Source of the DNA: Suillus spraguei
Lineage: Eukaryota > Basidiomycota > Agaricomycetes > Boletales > Suillaceae
NCBI GenBank assembly: GCA_016800925.1
Contig: JABCPU010001237.1
Span: 1 to 10,837, forward strand
Direction of reading: 5' to 3'
DNA: 10,837 nucleotides
This document shows, piece after piece, positions 6,446-10,837 of this stretch (its first letter is position 1; every line of letters begins with the position of its first letter). Made by a program: the position numbers and the translations under genes. The notes under the pieces are model-generated. The model was not told the origin of the DNA. It did not search any database and was given only the letters and a program-made list of their open reading frames with translations.

Positions 6446-6948
6446 TGTGGAGAAACAAAGATTCGACGTATGTTTCTCCCAATGTATTACTAAGACTTGT
6501 ACGTGCTGTAGGTGAAAGAAAAGAACTTCGTGTCCCTATCACCCTTCACTCACGTACTCGCTTAAAATCCGTCGACACTACCACTGTTATTGACTCAGGC
6601 GCAGCTGGAACATTCATCTCCGAAGAGTTTGTGAAACTCCATCAAATCACACGACGAAAACTCAAAACACCGTTTCGAGTTACAACGGCAGATGGAACCC
6701 TTATAAAAGGAGGACCAATCACGCATTACTGTCTTCTAGTGGTCAAAATTGACGAACGAACCATGTATGGAAAATTCAACATCACCAAACTAGGAAGGAG
6801 AGATCAAATCCTCCTTGGAATTCCATGGTTACGAGCAATGAACCATGTATGGAAAATTCAACATCACCAAACTAGGAAGGAGAGATCAAATCCTCCTTGG
6901 AATTCCATGGTTACGAGCAATGAACCCAATTATAGATTGGGCTGCTGA
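6445..6948 (+). CDS. pol: Pol N-terminus of element 2: aspartic protease
   Basis: The frame opens with ATG at 6445, sharing its A with the gag stop. It encodes a retropepsin-like aspartic protease that would mature Gag and Pol. The active site is D50-S-G-A in VIDSGAAGTFIS, and the second conserved motif is LLGIPWL near residues 123-129. From residue 133 (nt 6841) the frame is wrecked by an exact 82-bp tandem duplication, so the last 35 residues are out-of-frame sequence. The protease core itself seems complete, but a continuous Pol cannot be made without correcting the shift. The next frame, at 6845, resumes the Pol sequence inside the second repeat copy. Confidence 0.87.
   Translation: MWRNKDSTYVSPNVLLRLVRAVGERKELRVPITLHSRTRLKSVDTTTVIDSGAAGTFISEEFVKLHQITRRKLKTPFRVTTADGTLIKGGPITHYCLLVVKIDERTMYGKFNITKLGRRDQILLGIPWLRAMNHVWKIQHHQTRKERSNPPWNSMVTSNEPNYRLGC
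6759..6922 (+). repeat. Exact 82-bp tandem duplication in pol
   Basis: 6759-6840 and 6841-6922 are identical, base for base. GAACC precedes and starts the first copy (6758-6762), recurs at the junction (6840-6844), and again right after the second copy (6922-6926). The unit is 3x27+1 bases long, so it shifts the frame. Element 1 has only one copy at the same place. This points to a recent slip between two GAACC sites 82 bp apart, either during reverse transcription or as a post-insertion replication slip. Confidence 0.97.
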
Positions 6949-9373
6949 AACACTTGTCCTTTCACAGATAGAGAAATCAGATGAAATCGAAATCGATTTG
7001 GACAAAGATCGGAATAAGAACGGGTTGCCCCGACTCTTCAATCATCACACTAGATGGCAACATTCCCGCCTTCCGAGGCCCTTTATCGCCTCTCCAATTG
7101 ATGTCCCTGAAGACCCAGAACCAGAAGTACGAATGCCACGTACTATAGACCCCGCTCCACATGTCCAACTGCCAAGGCCAGTATCACCAATTCCTCGTGC
7201 AGAAAAACGCAAGAATGAATCTGACCCCGAACATCGGGTCGGACAAGAACCTATTGAGCAACGGCCAATAGAAGAACAGAAACATGGAAAGAGAAAAGCG
7301 GAAGAAGAAATCCCAGGGCGAAGCACCAACGTACCGAAATTATCCAAGTTCTTTGTCCCCCTGAAAACTCTTTCAGCTTCAATTGAAGAAGTCCCTGATA
7401 GAGAAGAACCCGTGCCCTCGTTGATTCCCACAGAGGATGATGACCAATTCAACACTCTGCACGATGTCTGGCACGCACCTGAAGTGCGAGAGATTTCCTC
7501 GTACAAACTAGGAGATGGAGAATTTCTTGTGGAATACAATACCGATGGAGTCAGCATGAGGATCATAGAGGAAGTATCCATGGATACACCATTGACACGT
7601 GATGGAACTTCTCAACTCGAACAATCATCCTACTCCACAATCCCCATTCCTCCTCCGAAATATAGTAACAAAGCTCAGGAATTCGCCACGGATGAGAAGG
7701 AAAAGAAAAAGAAATCCTTCGAAGAATTGGTCCCAGATTATTTGCATGACTTTGCAGACGTCTTTGCTAAAGATGGACTGAACAAACTACCCCCCGAACG
7801 CCCAGGTATTGATCATCGGATCGATACTAAACCCGGTTTCATCCCTCGCACATCTAAGGTCTACCCGATATCGGAAAAAGAACGCACTGCCATCAAAACG
7901 TTTATCGATGAAAACATTGCAAAAGGTTTCATCTCAGAATCGAAGTCACCTCAAGCCAGTGGTTTCTTCTTTGTGGGAAAGAAGAGTGGAGAATTGCGTC
8001 CCTGTCAAGATTATTGCTACATCAATGATTGGACAGTCAAGAACGCCTATCCGCTCCCACTCCCTATCTCCCTTGTTGCACGTCTTCACAATGCGCAGTT
8101 CTTTATGAAAATGGATATCCAGTCCAGCTATAACAATATTCGCATCCATCCTGATGATAGGTGGAAAGCTGCTTTTACTACGGAATTTGGCCTCTTTGAA
8201 CCGAACATCATGTTCTTTGGCCTCTGCAATTCCCCAGCAACTGTTCAAGCATACATGAATCGCACCTTCCAACAAGAAATCAATGAAGGATGGATGGTTA
8301 TCTATATGGACGATATCCTGATTTTCTCTACGACCATGGCAGAACACCGTGAATGGACTAGACGAGTTTTGATGAAGATACAAAAAGAACACCTGTTCTT
8401 GAAACCGGAGAAATGCACCTTCGATGCAGAAGAAGTGGAATACCTCGGAATGATAATTCGCCCTGGACAAGTTGCTATGGACACTGCCAAAACCAAGGGA
8501 ATCTCCGAATGGCCAGTCCCAAAATCTGTAAAAGATGTTCAATCATTCCTCAGCTTTTGCAACTTTTACCGCACGTTCATTTCCCACTATTCTGACATTG
8601 CTCGACCCCTTATCGATTTAACAAAGAAAGATAAGGCCTTTGACTGGTCACCTGAATGTATGGACACCTTCGAAGAATTGAAACGACACTTCACATCTCA
8701 ACCAGTACTCCGTAACCGTGATCCTTCCCGACAATTTGCCATTGCTACCGACGCTTCGCTCATAGCAACTGGCGGAGTTCTCCTGCAGACTGATGAAAAT
8801 GGCGTTTATCACCCATGTGCATATCTCTCACAATCTTTGAACCCCGCAGAATGCAATTACCAGATCTTCGATCGGGAACTCCTTGCCGTGATCCGAGCAT
8901 TGAACAAATGGCGTCATTATCTCGAAGGGAACCCTCACCCCGTCCTGGTATTCACCGACCACAAGAACCTTCTGTACTTTAGAAGTGCACAGAAGCTTAC
9001 CCGACGCCAAGCACGTTGGCAACTGATTTTGTCCATTTACGACATTGAACTGCATCACGTTGCAGGTACTAAATTAGCAGTACCTGATGCACTATCCCGC
9101 CAGCCCGATTATGACTCCGGCAAAGACGATAACGAGGACCAGACACTCCTCCCTGACGCTCTATTCGTTCGTCTTATTGATACCGATTTGAAGGATGTCT
9201 TATCATCCTCTGACCCCCTCGACGACCCTGTCTTCAAAATGGTGTCTGAGGCCCTTGATGGCGTGTGCCTTCCTCCCATGAAGTCGGCACTCTCTGATTG
9301 GAAGATTGAGGAGAACATCCTCTATTTTAAGAATCGCACCTATATTCACCGGCGCACCGCTCCGATATTCTGA
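6845..9373 (+). CDS. pol: Pol of element 2: RT and RNase H
   Basis: This is an 842-codon open frame. Its first residues repeat the protease C-terminus (MYGKFNITKLG, LLGIPWL), so the ATG at 6845 is an internal Met and not a native start. After an acidic/proline linker comes the RT domain: D424 in KMDIQSSYNNI, FFGLCNSPAT, and Y487-M-D489-D490. RNase H follows, with all four acidic residues visible: D636 (TDAS), E678 (RELLAV), D705 (TDHKN) and D748 (PDALSR). It ends at TGA 9371-9373, just as the integrase zinc-binding domain should begin. Oddities: Ser428 replaces the usual Gly/Ala before Tyr in motif A, and DYCYIN replaces the common DYRxLN (shared with element 1). The 2.4 kb after the duplication has no frameshift. 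Confidence 0.92.
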   Translation: MYGKFNITKLGRRDQILLGIPWLRAMNPIIDWAAETLVLSQIEKSDEIEIDLDKDRNKNGLPRLFNHHTRWQHSRLPRPFIASPIDVPEDPEPEVRMPRTIDPAPHVQLPRPVSPIPRAEKRKNESDPEHRVGQEPIEQRPIEEQKHGKRKAEEEIPGRSTNVPKLSKFFVPLKTLSASIEEVPDREEPVPSLIPTEDDDQFNTLHDVWHAPEVREISSYKLGDGEFLVEYNTDGVSMRIIEEVSMDTPLTRDGTSQLEQSSYSTIPIPPPKYSNKAQEFATDEKEKKKKSFEELVPDYLHDFADVFAKDGLNKLPPERPGIDHRIDTKPGFIPRTSKVYPISEKERTAIKTFIDENIAKGFISESKSPQASGFFFVGKKSGELRPCQDYCYINDWTVKNAYPLPLPISLVARLHNAQFFMKMDIQSSYNNIRIHPDDRWKAAFTTEFGLFEPNIMFFGLCNSPATVQAYMNRTFQQEINEGWMVIYMDDILIFSTTMAEHREWTRRVLMKIQKEHLFLKPEKCTFDAEEVEYLGMIIRPGQVAMDTAKTKGISEWPVPKSVKDVQSFLSFCNFYRTFISHYSDIARPLIDLTKKDKAFDWSPECMDTFEELKRHFTSQPVLRNRDPSRQFAIATDASLIATGGVLLQTDENGVYHPCAYLSQSLNPAECNYQIFDRELLAVIRALNKWRHYLEGNPHPVLVFTDHKNLLYFRSAQKLTRRQARWQLILSIYDIELHHVAGTKLAVPDALSRQPDYDSGKDDNEDQTLLPDALFVRLIDTDLKDVLSSSDPLDDPVFKMVSEALDGVCLPPMKSALSDWKIEENILYFKNRTYIHRRTAPIF

Positions 9374-10423
9374 AAAAGTATCATGATCATCTACGCGGGC
9401 CATCCCGGTAGATTCAAAACTGAAGAACTCGTGAAACGGAAGCCTGGTGGCCGCGATGGGCTCTTATATTCGAAAATATGTTGAGGGTTGCGCCCTTTGT
9501 CAGCAAATGAAAACCGATACGCATCCTATTCGGCCCCTGCTGCACCCATTCCCTCGTCGGCGTTCGCCCGTTTCCCAGGTCTCTGTTGATCTTATCACTG
9601 ATCCCCTGTTTCTGGAGGCTTTGACAGTATCATGGTCGTGGTAGACCATGGCCTTACGAAGGGGGTAATTATTATCCTTGCTGAAAACCATCACTTCCGA
9701 AGGCATTGCTAAACTATTTTTGAAACACGTCTACCGCAATTTGGACTCCATGACAAAGTTATATCGGATCGAGGACCGCAGTTCCTATCTCGTTCTCTAA
9801 GGAACTTGCCCAACTTCTGACTACGTCATCGCTCCATCCACGCTTATCACCCACAGACTGACGGTCAGACTGAAAGGCTGAATCAAGAACTGAGACATAC
9901 TTGCATCTACTGCCGTAACAACCCTGAAGATTGGGTAGAACACCTAACAATCGCCGAATTCGTCCATAACCACTGAAAACATGATGCAAGGAATGCATCA
10001 CCCTTTCTACTGATGATGGGATACGAACCACGCGCTATTCCCCACTTATCCCTGACTCATCTGTCCCGCAGCAGAAGATCGAGTACGATCTCTGCAGAAG
10101 ATAAGAGAAGAAGCAATCGCCTGTCATAACATTGCAATGCAGACAATGGCTGAACGATCCCGAGGAGACAAGTACATCCCATGGAAGATCAGAGATAAGG
10201 TTTGGCTATCTGCCGCTAATCTTAGACTCAAACTCCCATCAAGAAATTGCACCTAAACGATACGGACCTTTCCGATCATTGATGTCTTATCACCCATCAC
10301 GTTCACACTCAAACTCCCTCCGCAGTGGAAAATTCATCCCACGTTCCATGCTTCTGTCTTATCGTCCTATAGTGAAACGGTCGTACACGGTCCGAACTTC
10401 CCGAACCACCACCTGACATCATC
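9364..10423 (+). pseudogene. pol: Integrase region of element 2, multiply frameshifted
   Basis: Integrase motifs are present but scattered over all three plus frames. They are the His part of the zinc-binding domain (YHDH near 9379-9390, AGHPGRFKT at 9395-9421), its CALCQQ part near 9490-9510, catalytic Asp 1 in VDLITD (9588-9590), Asp 2 in SDRGPQF (9767-9769), Glu in DGQTERLNQ (9872-9874) and a GPY/F-type motif, KRYGPF, near 10256-10275. The triad spacing fits a DD35E integrase. At least a dozen frame changes separate these pieces, and TGA at 9974-9976 is in frame. Many changes look like loss of one base in a short run. A working integrase cannot be translated from this sequence as given. 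Confidence 0.88.
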
Positions 10424-10602
10424 GAAGAAGAAGAAGAATATGAAGTAGAAGCAGTCCTTTCCCACAAAGGATCGGCACTCGCCGACGTTATCTTGTTTCC
10501 TGGAAAGGATATTCATCGGGAGATAACGAATGGCTCCCAGAAAAGAACTTGAAGAACTCCGCTCGAATTTTGAATGCTTATAAGAAGCAACACGCCCTTT
10601 GA
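10424..10602 (+). pseudogene. Chromodomain at the Pol C-terminus, one frameshift
   Basis: A run of acidic residues leads into [12 protein letters not shown]. After a frame change near 10470 the sequence continues [10 protein letters not shown], then NEWLPEKNL and a short helix, ending at TGA 10600-10602. This is a chromodomain. The three aromatic cage positions known from HP1-type chromodomains are all present: Tyr (10439-10441), Trp (10501-10503) and Tyr (10510-10512). Such domains steer integrase to methylated histone H3 in chromoviruses. It places element 2 in the chromovirus branch of Ty3/Gypsy. Confidence 0.87.
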
Positions 10603-10827
10603 TCATCCTTCAGTCAATCAACCCGCATAGCACTTGATCAACTACAAACAATCTTCAATGTCTTTCCCCACTGCATACATCACCCCGTTACCATTGCCAC
10701 CAATGACTCCGACTCTGAAGCTGAACAATATGGAACCCTTGCTGCTGAAATCGATAACTCCTCCTACATTGAAACCGCTATCCTCTGTGAAGGACATGCC
10801 CTCGAAAATCAAAAGAATCCTCACTGA
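10603..10827 (+). pseudogene. Open extension after the chromodomain stop
   Basis: The chromodomain frame stays open for 74 codons after TGA 10600-10602, to TGA 10825-10827. It reads a Ser/Asp/Glu-rich segment (NDSDSEAEQYGTLAAEID in the middle). This could be a native C-terminal tail of Pol cut off by a nonsense mutation (a CGA to TGA change is one base), or non-coding sequence open by chance. An opposing ORF on the minus strand over 10642-10824 has no recognisable motif. No polypurine tract or 3' LTR is reached before the window ends. Confidence 0.5.
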
Positions 10828-10837
10828 AAGAGGTGCT

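Larger units (their letters stand above)
4937..10837 (+). mobile_element. Element 2: near full-length chromovirus (Ty3/Gypsy), 3' end outside
   Basis: Order: short 5' LTR, self-priming site, leader, gag, protease, RT, RNase H, integrase, chromodomain. This is the standard Ty3/Gypsy order. The self-primer and the chromodomain fit the Tf1/sushi-like fungal lineage (family assignment by inference). It has a breaking 82-bp duplication and a decayed integrase, so it is probably not autonomous. It sits inside the long-type LTR that starts at 4681. Confidence 0.92.

Noticed and set aside
10642..10824. 60-codon minus-strand ORF at the window end
   Set aside because: No motif; it overlaps the open continuation of the chromodomain frame and is likely an antisense shadow.

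Overview
The window is a stack of nested Ty3/Gypsy LTR retrotransposons. It most likely comes from a filamentous fungus, probably a basidiomycete. That reading rests on the style of the RT and RNase H proteins, the chromodomain at the pol C-terminus, the fungal-type self-priming signal, and the absence of any ordinary host gene. The species cannot be named from the sequence.

Layout: (a) 1-175 is a small tandem array with a 23-bp period built around TACCGC; 176-373 shows nothing recognisable. (b) About 374-667 is an old, decayed, minus-strand LTR. (c) Element 1 starts at 672 with a long-type 636-bp LTR (672-1294 plus 1774-1786). That LTR is split near its 3' end by a 474-bp solo LTR (1295-1768) with a perfect 5-bp target duplication, CCACC. 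Element 1 then has a leader, gag (1914-2675) and pol (2672 to 4680, protease plus RT). Pol stops exactly where another long-type LTR begins at 4681. (d) That LTR (4681-4936) is itself cut after 256 bp by element 2. Element 2 has a short-type LTR (4937-5409), a leader, gag (5609-6445), pol protease (6445-6948), pol RT-RNase H (6845-9373), then a heavily frameshifted integrase and chromodomain region (9364-10602) and a C-terminal extension (10603-10827). Its 3' LTR lies beyond the window.

How the parts would work: Gag (with a CCHC zinc knuckle) forms the particle, and Pol supplies protease, RT/RNase H and a chromodomain integrase that targets insertion. The best structural signal is in the LTR and leader. 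Eleven bases just inside each 5' LTR (AAGATTAAAGT) are a perfect reverse complement of eleven bases (ACTTTAATCTT) that lie 34 bp downstream of a TATA-like box in every LTR here. That is the arrangement expected of Tf1-type self-primed reverse transcription, and no tRNA-type primer site is visible.

Neither element looks autonomous. Element 1 has lost the catalytic Asp of its protease, carries a 78-bp gag deletion and lacks RNase H and integrase in the window, yet its reading frames are fully open. Element 2 has a good protease, RT and RNase H, but an 82-bp exact tandem duplication breaks pol, and at least a dozen single-base-type frame changes are packed into the 1.1 kb coding for integrase and chromodomain.
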